From Aquatica leii (Eukaryota > Arthropoda > Insecta > Coleoptera > Lampyridae), in contig CM069432.1 in NCBI GenBank assembly GCA_035610365.1, positions 19,406,354 through 19,470,353 on the forward strand: a stretch of DNA of 64,000 bases. Reading direction: 5' to 3'. Shown here one piece after another: positions 1 through 11,940 of this stretch. A program made the translations under genes and the position numbers. The notes below the pieces were generated by a model that ran no database searches, had not been told where the DNA came from, and saw nothing but the letters and a program-made list of their open reading frames with translations. Numbering within the stretch: position 1 is the first letter of the stretch; every line of letters begins with the position of its first letter.

Positions 1-1236
1 CATTTGAATTATAATTTCCGGAGACTGACTATATGAGATTACTTTTTGTCTTTTTTGGTTACCTCGTTCTAAATTTTCGAGCGTTCTTTTTGTCCTCTTC
101 TTCGGTCGTACATGGTCTATTTCACCGCAGTTCAAAGACATCACTCCTCTTTCCCGAAGTATTCGTTGTGCCATTTTTTCGACGCTTTCCAGTGTCTGCG
201 CGGGTGCTTCTGCAGCACAGCAAAGTTTATGACCGTCTCGTTGCGATGCTTGTTTTGCTGCTTCAAATTCCAAAGCATGCACCAAAGCGTCATTCAATGT
301 CTTCGGTCGAGCTAACCGGAGAGTCTGCTGCGTTTCATTGACTCAAAGGCCGTCTACAAAGGTTTGAATAGCCAAGAATACTGGTGCTGTAGGATACGCA
401 AGTCGTGTTAATCTGGTGATGTCAACCTCAAACTCTTGAAGACAATCGGCAGCTTTCTGAACCCGATTTTTAATTTGAGCTTGATACACTTGTTGAAGAT
501 GAGCATCTCCATATCTCCTTTCTAAACATGAAATTAAAAGTTTGTAATTTTCTTGCAGGTGGTCAGGAACAGTTAAAATAAAATAAATTCCAAGAGCTTC
601 TCTACGCAAGGACACTATTAGAGACGTCGCTTTCTGCTTGTTGCTCCAACCATTAGCTGTAGCTGTGGCTTCAAACTACTTGTAGTAGGTTGACCATAGA
701 ACTTTACCATCAAAATTTGGCGGTACAACTTTAAACTTGTGAGTGGTTTCTTCCCGACGGTCCATTATTAAATCTTCACTCATGACACTTCCTGTACCAT
801 GCTTCTATTTTCTCATTTATAGATTGTTTTCAGTTTTCCAGAACTTCGCATATTTCTTCTCTTAAATTTAACATGTCTGCTTGAGTTTTCTCTTGAACAA
901 TTTTGATTTGATTTTCTATTTTCGTCGTAATTCTTCTTTTAGACTTCTAGAATTTTCCTCCATTTTATGAGAATGTTCGGCGAGTTTTTCTATTTTCTGA
1001 GAATTTTTGTAAAACTTTTCTTTCATTTTTCTTGAATTTACTTCCATTTTCTGAGAATTTTCGTAAAACTTTTTTTCCATTTTTCTGGAATTTTCTGTCA
1101 GTTTTTCTTCAGTTTTCTGAGAATTTTTATTCATCGATTCGAGAATTTCAAATATTTTTGAAACCATTTTAACTGCTTGCAAACGCGTCAACGGCATAAA
1201 TTTAACCACGAATAATAAAAAAAAATTTAATAACAT
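1..1236 (-). pseudogene. Gypsy LTR retrotransposon gag, copy 1 (runs off left edge)
   Basis: Gag (structural protein) of a Gypsy-type retrotransposon on the minus strand. The best-kept block is 615 down to 343, a helical capsid-like stretch containing LEEFE-like and RYGDAHLQQVYQAQ motifs. It is followed from about 340 down to 40 by a tract with ALVHALEFEAAKQ and a nucleocapsid-like NCGEIDHVR. Residues encoded by 1236-917 form a charged coiled coil of repeated NSQKME-like units. Stops and frame changes separate the blocks, so it is inactive. The same sequence recurs at 36,740-37,760, where pol lies beyond gag; pol of this copy would lie left of position 1. Plus-strand reading frames here are antisense shadows. 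Confidence 0.75.
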
Positions 1237-1249
1237 TAAATTTTAATAA

Positions 1250-1762
1250 TGCCTGACACTAGTTTAACGAAATGAAACAGCTACGATTAAACGCGAACTA
1301 AAGTTTTATTACGGGAGCGATACTACTTAATGATATTTACACTAAAAATCGGAAACAGCTTTATTTAATTACACGATTTCCACAGGTTTTAAACCGGACA
1401 CCTAATACTAATGTAAAGTTTCTTTATATTATTAAAACTAATTTATTCACTTACACGAAGATATGTCCTTGGATAACTTCTGTTTATTTGAACACTAACG
1501 TTTGTTTACCTAAAGTTACGTACAAAGTTATACTCTGTTCATTTATCTGACACGCGTTAATCTCTCATTTATTTAAACATGAATAATCTTCTTAACACTG
1601 CCGTCTTCGAATTACGGAAATAACTGCCCTACGATTTGTTTGTATCGTATTTATACGTTTCTGCAAACATTCGAGACGCCTCTACATTCTTTCGTGAACG
1701 TTCTAGACGTGGCTAAAATGTACGGGAACGTTCTCGAAATTTACAAAAACTCCGCTACTGTT
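1250..1762 (-). repeat. Gypsy LTR (copy A)
   Basis: Lies immediately upstream of the minus-strand gag, where a 5' LTR belongs. Read on the minus strand it has a TATA-like GTATAAATACG followed by a tract shared with two other blocks, 4,620-5,110 (-) and 23,200-23,590 (+). All three share a GAAGTTATCC motif and downstream similarity around ATAAATTAGT. Exact ends and a primer-binding site were not resolved. The boundary with the PLE scrap at about 1,763 is approximate. Confidence 0.6.
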
Positions 1763-2032
1763 TCAATATGTTATGGAATTAATAATTATTTTGTTGGTTA
1801 TAGTTTTATATATAAAAACCATTTTTGAGATTAATCTCTCTTTTAAATTATATTCTACATCTAAAATTTTAGGAGTGGCTACATTAAAACTATGTCCTGT
1901 TGTGACATGATGGCATGTAAGACCTGTGTCACTAGCTTTAGTACTACAAACATAGTTATGGTTTTTGATTCTATTTTTTTGTTTTTGTTTTGTTTGTCTT
2001 ATGTAGTACCGATCACAATTATTACAATTCAT
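1763..2032 (-). pseudogene. Penelope-like element GIY-YIG fragment
   Basis: A short minus-strand frame encodes CNNCDRYYIRQTKQ followed by KNRIKNH and, further on, a TGHSF motif. This matches the C-terminal GIY-YIG endonuclease domain of PLEs. The usual YIGQT is YIRQT here, losing the conserved glycine. No RT is attached, so this is a scrap of a PLE 3' end. Confidence 0.6.
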
Positions 2033-2339
2033 TTTGTATATTAAAGATGATTTATGTAATAAGTTTGTTTTGTTCTTAGTGTGGATTGTGTTATAAATAG
2101 AATTATTTAGATAATCCTTTAAATTTTTTGTTTTTATTTAAGGTTAAGTTGCAATTGAGTGCTTGTTCAATAGTAACTTAACATTATTCAATACGTTAGA
2201 TTTATCTTAAGATTTTGATGATTCTTCATGAGTAAAGTGGATCAAATGTCACATTTAATGCTTTGCGAAGATTTTTTATTAAAATGAGAATTTATATCCT
2301 CACTTTTTTTGAGATCTTAGCTTGCATTTTCTTCCACTT

Positions 2340-2760
2340 TGAGACTGCTACAAAAAAAATTTTTAACACAGCTTTGAACTCGTTAAGTTTTCATTTGATG
2401 TTGTTTTAATCGATATGAAATCACTGCATCTTGTGCTAAATTTGATCTGACACTGATTAACGGAGCATAAATACGCACATATATATATATAACGAGGAGC
2501 ATAAGACAACAACAGCAATCTTTGGAAATCTTCTGAAAAAATTGACAGTATGAGCAGCGAAACGTCAAGTTTTAACATGACAATACGGCAACACCCGAAA
2601 GACAATACTTCTATAAGTATTTTCTATTCTACATAATTCCGGTGCTGTTCAGCCCAGTTTGTTGCGGGCTCTGAAGATGTCCGCTGCAACGTGTGACGAA
2701 AGCTCAGCTTGTGTGATAACAACAACATGCGAATTACCCAGAATCGAAAATTGTATTAAT
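2340..2760 (+). repeat. PLE terminus-like sequence with hammerhead-like cores
   Basis: Two stretches, near 2,530-2,570 and 2,672-2,712, carry a CTGAANA block followed by a possible stem and then a CGAAA block. This is the order of a hammerhead ribozyme core as found in PLE terminal repeats. Pairing of stems I and III is poor by hand, so these look like decayed copies. No protein is supported. Confidence 0.3.
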
Positions 2761-4619
2761 ACTTCAAAACTTCATTAATTGCAAGTATTGTTTTAATGAT
2801 AATTCACTTCATTCAATTACAGAAAGTATGACAATAATTATATTATTAACGTATTGTATTTCAAAGTTATTAAAAATCATATAAACGCTTTCGTCAAGAA
2901 GCTATGAGGATAACATTTAAATTTCTAGCTAAACATTTACATTGCTTGGTATAGTAAATTTAGAATTTTATAGTAAAACTAAAATATTGTACTGACATGC
3001 AGAAAAAATAAATTGAATAGAAATCATAACTATGACACTGTAATAAAAAATGTGTACGTCACTAAAAACTTATGAAATTTCTAATCAAAACAAACTGCAA
3101 CATTAAATAAAAAAGCCAGAGCACTACAAAATTCCAAATTAAGATTTACGCATTTCTTTTTTTTCCTGATTATAATTCAGACAAATCTCATTTTGAATTT
3201 AACTAAAACGCAATAACGCAAATTAATATTCAAACACCAAAGGCACTTTATCTTAGACGTATAATCGCCTCGACAAAAAGACACCACAACACTGCCGCTA
3301 AATGTTTTTATGTCAATTTAATCTCGTTCTCCAATTTGAAAACTGTTTTCCAAATTCGTAACAAAACTTGTTGAAGCTTAGATGCTTCTCTTAGTTTATA
3401 TACAAATTAGGAACTAAAGGGAAGCTTAGGTTAGATTATTAAGTTAGAAACTTGCTAGGTATCATAGTAATAAATATACTTGGCAAGTATTGGCACAATT
3501 TGTTTTATGGGTATCTTAAGAGATGCTGTTCTAGCATGCAAAGTTACAATTGATATATTATCATTGTCGCAAGTTTGTCCTGGACGCGTGCAAAAAGTTT
3601 ATGTAAAGGAAACGTTTTGTAACTGTATATGTTGAAGTAAACTTAATAATACTGCGGTTCGTATATAAATGAGTTTGTTCGGTAAATGCTAGAGAAGGAG
3701 ATACAAGACACGGTTCTATGTTTTCCATATGAATGAGGTAAGTCGGCGAATCTCTTGGATTTACGACTTTACAGTTTGTAACTATGTGAACTTTTATTAG
3801 TACATAGAAAGTTTCGTTTTATATATGTAAATCAGTCAGAAGAATCTAAACCCAAACGAACTTTACAAAAGTTTACACTGTCAATTTACTGATAAAACAC
3901 GTATTTTGATCATTCGTTTTGATGATGTAGCTTCTGAAGAATAATGTATTTAATTATTTTAACTTGAAATTGGTTAAAAAAGTTTTCTAAAGCTTAAATA
4001 AAAAATTAAGTTTTATAAAACTAATACTTGAAGCTACAATTTTCGGTTAATTAATGTAATTGCAAGAATAAGCTTGTGCTCCTAAACTTAAGAACCGGTT
4101 AAGATGGTAACGACGTCTTAAGCATACTGTGTATTTAATTTAATTTTAAGTTAAGCTAAAAACTGCATAAGCTTATTGATCTTAAAATGATGGGCTTCTT
4201 TAATCTTTTTCAAACTCCCATTTGTTTCATTCGCATTTACTCAGATGTAGATTAATTCTAAAACTCAATACATTTTTAATTAACTGTTGTTTGTATTTAT
4301 TATTAACGCTTTCTTGTCTTTTGCCAGACACGTCAATATTACGTTTGGTTTTAAATCACTTTATCTCATAAAATTCTGAAATTCTTTTATTAGTTTTTAT
4401 ACAATGGATCTACTTTGTATAAATAAAAATTTGATAGAAATTTCTAGAGAATCGCTTCACCAAAACTATCCGCTCAACAGTTGAATCGACTTTCCACCCT
4501 AATTTTTTTTTAAATTTTGCTAATGCATTTTAAAATAAAAAAGTTTTGTATTTTAACTGCTCAAAATGGCTCCTATTTACGTAAATGCAAGTATTCGCTG
4601 GACGTATTACAAACATTCG
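2761..4619. other. AT-rich intergenic DNA, nothing recognised
   Basis: No reading frame with a recognisable motif, no terminal inverted repeats and no RNA gene were seen across about 1.86 kb. Confidence 0.5.
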
Positions 4620-5110
4620 TATTATTACGTATTTTATTATTAAAACTAATTTATTTAAACTACTAAAAATATTTTTACTGATACTAAAAATATGTACACT
4701 TTTAAATTAACCGAACTAATTAAACCTAATAATATTTAATAAAAACACTTACACTAATTTATATCACTTACACAAAGATAAGATAAAGTCCGCGGATAGC
4801 TTCACACACTTGTGTACACTAAAGTCACGTACAAGATTATTCTCTGTATATTTATCTAAACACACGCGCTAACGACTTATTTATTTAGACTTGAATAATC
4901 TTCTTAACACTGCTGTTTTCGCACTACGAAAATAACTAATTTACGATTTGTTTGTTCGGTATACATACACTTGTTGGAAATCCTTCTCGAGTGTTCCATA
5001 TCTTTCGGTATACGTTCTAAAAGATGCATAACAACTTTGAGAAGGCTCTTGAATTTGAGAACGTTTCAGTATTGATCGAAATATTCTTGAAATTTAACTC
5101 AATTTTCTAT
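4620..5110 (-). repeat. Gypsy LTR (copy B), probably solo
   Basis: Matches the LTR at 1,250-1,762: both share AATAATCTTCTTAACACTGC, ACGATTTGTTTGT and the TATCTTTGTG/TATCTTCGTG region. No gag or pol is adjacent, so it is probably a solo LTR left by recombination between the two LTRs of an element. Ends were not defined to the base. Confidence 0.55.
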
Positions 5111-5540
5111 ATGACACAACAATTCGGTTCTAGATGGTCACGAGTCGTCGCTGGAACTGAATAGATTTTCTTTAACAGAACCTCAAACCAAGAAATGGAT
5201 TGTGATTCGGCAACGTGGCTTTAGGAGCCTCGTTACCTCGTTTGATCAACGTGTTAGGCAACTGCAGGTGCAGGTATTGACTCATAAATAACCAGAAATG
5301 TGGTGTGGCACCATCGTGCGTAAAGATTGTTGCTGCTCTTCTTAAAGTTTGGGCAAGGTATTTTTGAAGAATTGTAAATGTGCAACATTATCTAGTCGGT
5401 TGGGTAGGGTCTATAATAAATTTGTCAACAATTCTTGCTTGCATATTTATGCTAAATTTGTGTTGAAAGCGACCTTTTTGAATTACTTTAGAATCTTCGT
5501 TTGCTTAATTATAGAAATTAAGGATGCAATCTCTGGTGAA
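5111..5540. other. Unassigned stretch before PLE
   Basis: Contains one short plus-strand frame (5,349-5,567) without recognisable motifs. It may be decayed 5' PLE sequence, since PLE coding similarity begins just downstream. Confidence 0.3.
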
Positions 5541-5774
5541 ACTAGCTTTGTACGTAAAAAAATGTGAGCACCAATCTGAAGATGAAGAAAAAGTAATCAT
5601 TCTACGAGCGGACAAAGCCAACGCGACAGTAATAATGGATAAGAACATCTACATCAGAAAAATGGACACTCTGGCCATTACATAAAACTAAACAAAAACC
5701 CTACTGCCAAAATTGAACGACGCATAAGAAAGGCGATCAAAGACTCATCTATACCAACAGAAGAACAGAAAAGG

Positions 5775-6359
5775 TTGTTACCATCGGAAAGCCAACCTCT
5801 AAGACTGTATGGGTTACCGAAAATTCATAAAACAGGAAACCCTCTAAGACTTGTCAGTACCTGTGGATCACCGACTTACGAGTTAGAAAAATACTTAGCT
5901 AGAAGACTACAGCAGCACACCGGACAGACAACCAGTTACGTTAAGAATTCCGAACATTTCGTCGAGATTCTCCAAGGACTTGAGATAACTACCAGTGACA
6001 TACTAGTTAGTTTTGACGTTGAATCACTATTCACAAATGCACCAGTGGAAGAAACATTAGAGATCATTACACAACAACTAGTGCCACGAGGTTTACAAAA
6101 AGATTTGATCGACTTGGCCAGACGCTGTTTAACGTCAACCTACTTCCTGTGGAATGGCGAGTTCTATGAACAAAAGAACGGCGCAAGTATAAGATCACCA
6201 CTGTCACCAGTAATAGCCAACATCTTTATGGAAGCTTTCGAACAAGAAGCTATCAACTCAAGCGACCGGAAACCGAAATGCTGGTACAGATACGTGGACG
6301 ACACTTTTGTCGTATGGTCTCATAGACGGGAACAATTACAGTTTTCTTCAACATATTAA
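5775..6359 (+). pseudogene. PLE reverse transcriptase segment
   Basis: An open stretch of 194 codons covers RT from the LYGLPKIHK motif to YVDD. The frame is lost just after YVDD and continues at 6,350-6,480 in another frame with FTMEIEKNKTLPFLDVLVTR. The family normally reads straight through, so a frameshift here is a mutation rather than a gene boundary. Confidence 0.8.
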
Positions 6360-6793
6360 TGGACACCACAACAGTATCAAATTCACCATGGAGATCGAAA
6401 AGAACAAAACGCTGCCCTTTCTAGACGTTCTGGTAACACGCACGAACAACAACAGGCTAAGCCATATACCGCAAGAAAACACATACAGACCGGTATCTAC
6501 ACGCATCTTCTCATCACCATCCACAACAAAAGAGATCCCTCATCAACACACTTCTAAGAAGAGCGGAGAAAATTAGTGACGAAGAACATAAGCCGTAGGA
6601 AATCAAACTCATAAAGGACGCTCTTATAAAAAATGGCTACAACAAGAAATTAATAAGACCACATAAGAAAAAGGAGAAGCAAGCTGAGGTTGCTGCGTCA
6701 GAAACATATGCTTACTTACCCTACGTTGCCGGGGTCACTGACAGACTATGGAGGGTTCTAGGAAAAAAGAACATCACTACACGTTATAACACA

Positions 6794-7150
6794 GTGAAGA
6801 AAATAGATCAGCTCATACCACCTAACAAAGATCAACTTCTGAGACTTCACACCAAAGGTATATACAAATTAGAGTGTATGTGCGGCAAGAGTTACATCGG
6901 CCAAACAGGGAGGAGCATTCAGTGCAGGGTTAAAGAACATCAACGAGACGCTCAACTTAGACGCACGGTCAAATCTGCAGTAGCGGAACATCTACATGAG
7001 AATAGAGATCACCGGATTGATTACGAGAACGTAAAGGTATTAGCACGAAGCAGACACTATCACCAGCGAATAATACTCGAATCACTGGAAATAATGAAAA
7101 ATCCTAACAACTTCAACCGTGAGGATGGATACAGATTAGGCAACACATGA
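6794..7150 (+). pseudogene. PLE GIY-YIG endonuclease segment
   Basis: 118 codons with GIY near residue 23, YIGQTGR near 34, a conserved R in CRVKEH, and a C-terminal ILESLEIMKNPNNFNREDGY. In PLEs this domain nicks target DNA to prime reverse transcription. The domain is intact in outline but is separated from RT by a decayed linker. Confidence 0.8.
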
Positions 7151-7594
7151 AGATCTACGCTGCGTAAAGAACATGCGAGAAGTCACCAGACGTTTATGAA
7201 CGCAAATTAACAGAGCAGAACGGACACGGATCAGCAAAGCGGAGCCGCAAGACGGTGTATAACGAGAAACGCAAGACAATAACGTCAGTGTTTAGAAATC
7301 TTCTGAAGAAGCTGACAGCATTGCCTTGAAATGATTGGTGTTGGTAGGTGCATCAATATGTCATTCATTCGCACAACGGACTCATCTCTGACATCTGAAT
7401 ATGTTAATTTGTTTTTTGTACGCATCCTTAAAAAAATTATAAGAAATTCTTCATTTTCTAAAGTTTCTGTTGCAAACCTAACAAGCTCAAAACTTTAAAC
7501 GGTACATTTTTTTTTGTTTTCATGTTCAGGCATTTCTATCTAATATGCTTCATCGGAATTGGTCAAATCTAAGCTTTCGTCACTTTCATCATTA

Positions 7595-9790
7595 CCCTAG
7601 AACTACTGAAGGGTTACGGGAGTAACCCCGACATGTTTGACCATGAATATTAAAAAATCTATTTATTAAAGAAAGCTGAAATTTTAGGACATCTTAAAGA
7701 AAGTATTTGGCATCAGTTTTCAGTCATTTCTTATTTCTATAATTTTTTTAATTTTTCAAAAATTTAATTTTTCCAAAACCCTACCCAAAAATAGTAGATA
7801 ATAAGGATGGTTACTCCCCTAACCCCAAGTACTTTAAGACATAAAACAAATTATTTATCAATTAAATCGAAATAAAATAATAATTCACTTATCTTTATTA
7901 ATAATTACATAATAATAAATGGTAAAAAGATAACATTAAATGGTAAAAATGATTATTCAGCAACACTAGGATGACTACAACGGTACTCAATTACTGCATG
8001 TTCATTGCAAACAGGCTTTGAAGAATTTGAACATAGATTCTTTCATTTCTTTTTTTGTTTCTCCAGCGACTGGCACAGATAGCAATTTTTTTGAATCGTT
8101 TTAAAGGCTCGTTGCTCACAAGGACCCTGGGCAGCAGCAGGAGAAAGTGGGACAACGGAAGGCAGTTTTTGTTGAAACACAAATTCAATGGCAACGCGAG
8201 TTGTGCCACGTGAATAAACCAACGGATTCGCATCCCTAAATTAAATGTTGTTCATACATAGTTCTCTGGCTAATTGAGTCAAAAATATTTTTGGTATTTT
8301 TTGTTGACTTTATGTGGATGTAACTCCTTGAAAGCTATGTAAGACGCAAGATCTGCCACATCCAACATATTGAAAAAGATTGCTAGTGGTCATCGATTTG
8401 TTTTGCGCTTACATGTGTAGTTGCTCAACATCCGATCAAAAATGTCAATGCTTTCTTTCGTGGCGTTATAATAGTCATCTTACGTACCTGGCTTAACGTA
8501 CGATGCATGCTGCTCAGGAAATAAACAGCACGCACTTTGTTGGTGACGACCGAAAGCATAGTACATCGTTCCCCAAAACCATATCGGGCTGTACTGATGT
8601 CATCTGTTTTTAGTAGTCTCAGTTCTTGCGGCATGAATCTTTTATTTAGGCGAACCGTTCCGACTAAACTTAATTTCATCTCATAAACAGCGTTCATTAG
8701 GTTGAATGACGTGAAAGAATTGTATGTGGTTACATTTCTTCCAGATTCTGCATAAGCAAAAACCCACATCTTTACAACCGATTCTTCAAGACCGGTAGCT
8801 GGTGCTTGACCTGGCTGTTTTTCTTGGTACACCGTTCTTCGTAGACTCCCCGTTTCGGAGTCGCAAACCCACTAAAATTTGATGCTATATTTAGCTGGTT
8901 TGGAAGGTACGTATTGCGCGAAACGGGAATAACTGTTCATCTACAGGTATGGAGTTGTTGGGGTAGTAAATTTTAACCAAGCGGTCATTCAACATCAGCC
9001 AAAGTTCCGATATTGGTGCAAATTTGTTCTGTTCCATTCGTTGATTTCAAGTTCGGGGATCATCGAAACGAATATATTTCAATAATTGAACGAATCAATC
9101 TCTACTCATCGCAGCGCAATACAGCATTTTGTTTTCTTCTCCTCATAACTCGTGCAATCCATAGTCGTTGCATTTATCTTTTCCTGATAATAATAACACA
9201 CCAATGAAGGTATCCAATTCAATTCGAGTGAGAATCTGCCGAACCGGTCTAGTTTTTTTTTGGTTTTTTTTCATTCTATTCAGCGACATCTTTTTCTTCT
9301 CTTTTAGTGGTTCAAGGAATAATTTGGGATTTCATCGACTTCGTAAATATTTATGAGAAAACTTGTTTTTTTTTTCATGGTAACCTTGCCATATTGCTGG
9401 TCAACTCCGCCTGAAAAGGATAAATCAATGAGTAAACGAATAAACAAATATTTTATGATATTCTTACCTTTTTTCGTCATGACATTTATTGATCTTGTTT
9501 GTCCAGATGGGAAAGGCCAACATCTCCATTTGATGTTATTTTTGGACCTCATAAACATAGCACTACTTTGGCTTCGGGCATATCGACGTCCTCTTCCTTT
9601 TCCATTACGATATCTTCTATAATGAGATTCTCAACGGGAACAAGAACTTCTATTTCTATTTCGTGGTTTTCATTCTTCGCGTCTGATGCATCGCAGTACT
9701 GGAGAACCCAATCATCTTTTCACAAAGAAAATCAATATTTGATTGGGTCATTCTGTTTGCAAGATCAATAATGTAACGCGCATTCCTAAG
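7595..9790 (-). pseudogene. piggyBac-type transposase relic
   Basis: A cut-and-paste transposase read across several minus-strand frames. N-terminal acidic region near 9,750-9,560. Core: FIRFDDPE-like block near 9,070, VDEQLFPFR near 8,940 (first catalytic Asp), PSKPAKY and KFWWVCDSETG-like near 8,860, then GRNVTTYNSFTSFNLMN with KLSLVGTVRLNKR (8,745-8,650). A Cys-rich tail with VCNEH lies near 8,010. CCCTAG at 7,595 preceded by TTA resembles a piggyBac end; no matching second end was found. Many stops and frameshifts make it inactive. Confidence 0.8.
8425..8832 (-). pseudogene. piggyBac transposase, best-preserved core
   Basis: 135 codons of the DDE domain with GRNVTTYNSFTSFNLMN. The family usually has a D in the VTTDNYFTS motif; here it is Y, so a catalytic Asp is lost. 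TLVGTLRKNKR-like and MLSVVTNK-like blocks follow in the expected order. Confidence 0.75.
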
Positions 9791-10560
9791 CAAAAAAAGT
9801 TTATAAAAAACATACTTTTCCATACGCAAACTACCATGAACTGTCCATGGTAAACGGTCTAGACGATCAATAGAAGGAGTAACAATTACAATAAACAATA
9901 ACAAATATAAAAGCATATACAAAACAAATATAAAAAACATAAACAAACATAACACAATGAAAAATGACCAAATTCTTACCTGCGAATTCAAACAGAACAT
10001 CCTCTGGTTGTTTTTTTTTTGTTGCTACTGTTTTATTAAGGCCGTTATGTATGTTTTTTTCTGCGTTTGTTTTTCGGTAAAGTCTTTGTAGACTTATCAA
10101 AATCTGAGAGATTTTCTTGTTTCGTGTCAGTTTATTTTTAATCACCTTTGTTGATTTTGATTATTAAAGTTTTTAAACTAGTGAGTTATTTCAGGCAAGT
10201 TTTTTCTACATTGCATTTGGTAGTAGATGGGTGTAGCTAAAGGGCCAAAATATTGTCGGCGAATAGCAACTGATCTTGAATCAATTGTAAATCTGAAGCT
10301 AAACGCTATCTCGTACCAATGGAACTACGTACGAGTTAATCCACATGTAGAAAACTAGTTCTTGATTAGATAGTAAACATTACAAGCCCGAATTTCAAAC
10401 TTCATAGTTTCCTACGTGTGAAATAACTCGTGCGCACGTTTAGCCTCAGATTTACTAACACCTGAATGTGATAAAACTGTGCCAAATTGCTTTATACAGT
10501 TGTGGAAACTGCATTAAAGTTTTCCAATGCTGAAAAATTCAAATAGGACAAAAAAGCTGT
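9791..10560. other. No recognised gene
   Basis: AT-rich sequence. Minus-strand frames at 9,656-10,145 are hydrophobic low-complexity readings with no motif. May include the outer part of the piggyBac element. Confidence 0.35.
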
Positions 10561-11074
10561 CCGCCGGTCTCTAATGCTACCTGCGTAGTACAGTTAGGAA
10601 TATTACGCAGTAATAGCGAAGGTTTCCACGCCCGGAGTCTATACTAAGGTAAGAATGTCTACCGGGTTCGGACCGTGTCATTGTTGTAACCGAAGTTGCC
10701 AACGTTTTGACCACTTTCGTAAAGAGCGTCATCAGGGCGTGAGATAAATCGAAAAACTTAAACAAGCAACCGAAATCTAACTAAGAACTTCTCAAAAGTT
10801 AGGTAATCAACTTGTGAACCAAGCCAGATTCTAAGCTCTGAAAAGGTAAGAAAGAAAACGGTAAACTTGAAAAATCAAACGAAAATCTAACAAAGAACCA
10901 CTACAGAGTTAGGTAATCAACTTGCGAACCCAGCCAGATCCTAAACTCCATAGAAGTGACTCAAGAAGAAATAATCTCCGTATATAAAGAAGAAGTGTTG
11001 TCACGGATGGTTCAGCTCGATTGGCTTACAGTTGAAAGGGGGTGTGTTTTCGATAAAGGATTAATGACCGGAAA

Positions 11075-11878
11075 TCAAAGAGGGGATAGCTCGAAACCAT
11101 AATGAACGTCAAGAAATGGAAGAGAACCATTACTTTTAATTTCAATAGTAAATTTGATATCTAAGTGTTGATTGTTAAGATGATCAAGAAACGTAGACAA
11201 TTCGAGATGACCATGAGACCAAACAATAAACGTGTCGTCAACATACCTAAACCAAACCTTAAGTTTTAATATTGATGATTCCGAAGCAACCATTTTAAAA
11301 GATTCCATAAAAATGTTAGCTATAACAGATGATAGAGAAGAACCCATAGCAGCACCAGAAACATGTTCGTAAAACTTGTTATCAAATTGGAAGTAAGTAG
11401 AGGATAGACACTTATCAATAAGAGAAACCAACTTCAAGTCCTTACCATGTTGAGACAGAATCTGTTTGATGAGCGAATCTTTAATAGAAACTTTAGTAAA
11501 AAGTGAAGTGACATCAAAGCTCACGAGAAGATCTTGGGGTTTAAGTTTTATAGTTTCTAGACGTTGAATAAAATGCTGAGAGTTGAGGATGTGAGAAGAG
11601 GTTTTACCTGTAAACTCGCAAAAAATGTTGGACAAGAACTTAGGTAGCTTGTAGGTAGGAGATTGGATAGTATTGACGATAGGTCGAAAAGGAATACCTT
11701 GTTTGTGAACTTTGGGAAGTTCGTATAGACGAGGTAGTTCCGAACCTGAAGGGGTAAGTCGATGCTTAGTTTTAGGTGGTAGCTTAGAAGATTTGATGAT
11801 TTGGCTGACCTCACGTTCAATCCTCGAAGTGGGATTACGAGTTAGAAGAGTTAGAATGGATTTTTGCAACGTAATCAA
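11075..11878 (-). CDS. PLE-2 reverse transcriptase (partial ORF, C-terminus deleted)
   Basis: 267 codons open. Motifs in order: LYELPKVHKQGIPFRPIVNT, DLLVSFDVTSLFTKVSI, GAAMGSSLSSVIANIFMESF, then YVDDTFIVWSHGH with catalytic YVDD, and LPFLDVH. RT motifs are intact, so decay is slight. The endonuclease that should follow is missing. The frame upstream (12,636-11,941) supplies the N-terminal part, with a stop or frameshift around 11,880-11,940. Confidence 0.8.
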   Translation of the reverse strand: MITLQKSILTLLTRNPTSRIEREVSQIIKSSKLPPKTKHRLTPSGSELPRLYELPKVHKQGIPFRPIVNTIQSPTYKLPKFLSNIFCEFTGKTSSHILNSQHFIQRLETIKLKPQDLLVSFDVTSLFTKVSIKDSLIKQILSQHGKDLKLVSLIDKCLSSTYFQFDNKFYEHVSGAAMGSSLSSVIANIFMESFKMVASESSILKLKVWFRYVDDTFIVWSHGHLELSTFLDHLNNQHLDIKFTIEIKSNGSLPFLDVHYGFELSPL

Positions 11879-11940
11879 TTTGGTTCAAAAGGACAGTAGA
11901 GTTGTCTTTGTCGGCCGGAAAAACAATAATATCAGAGTTC

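Larger units (their letters stand above)
5541..7350 (+). mobile_element. Penelope-like element (PLE-1)
   Basis: A PLE retroelement encoding RT plus a C-terminal GIY-YIG endonuclease. RT motifs on the plus strand run in order: ADKANATVIMD near 5,610, LYGLPKIHK near 5,810, DILVSFDVESLFTNAPVEE near 5,998, SPVIANIFMEAF near 6,205, then YRYVDDTFVVWSH with the YVDD catalytic site near 6,290. LPFLDVLVTR follows in another frame near 6,415. GIYKLECMCGKSYIGQTGR (6,859-6,915) is the GIY-YIG core. The A motif GASIRSPLSP has arginine where GAAMGSPLSP is usual. At least three frame changes split the ORF, so it is inactive. A weak hammerhead-like core occurs near 7,297. Confidence 0.85.

Noticed and set aside
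6859..6915. Bacterial or homing GIY-YIG endonuclease
   Set aside because: The domain lies directly after a PLE reverse transcriptase, and the same pairing recurs in other copies here.
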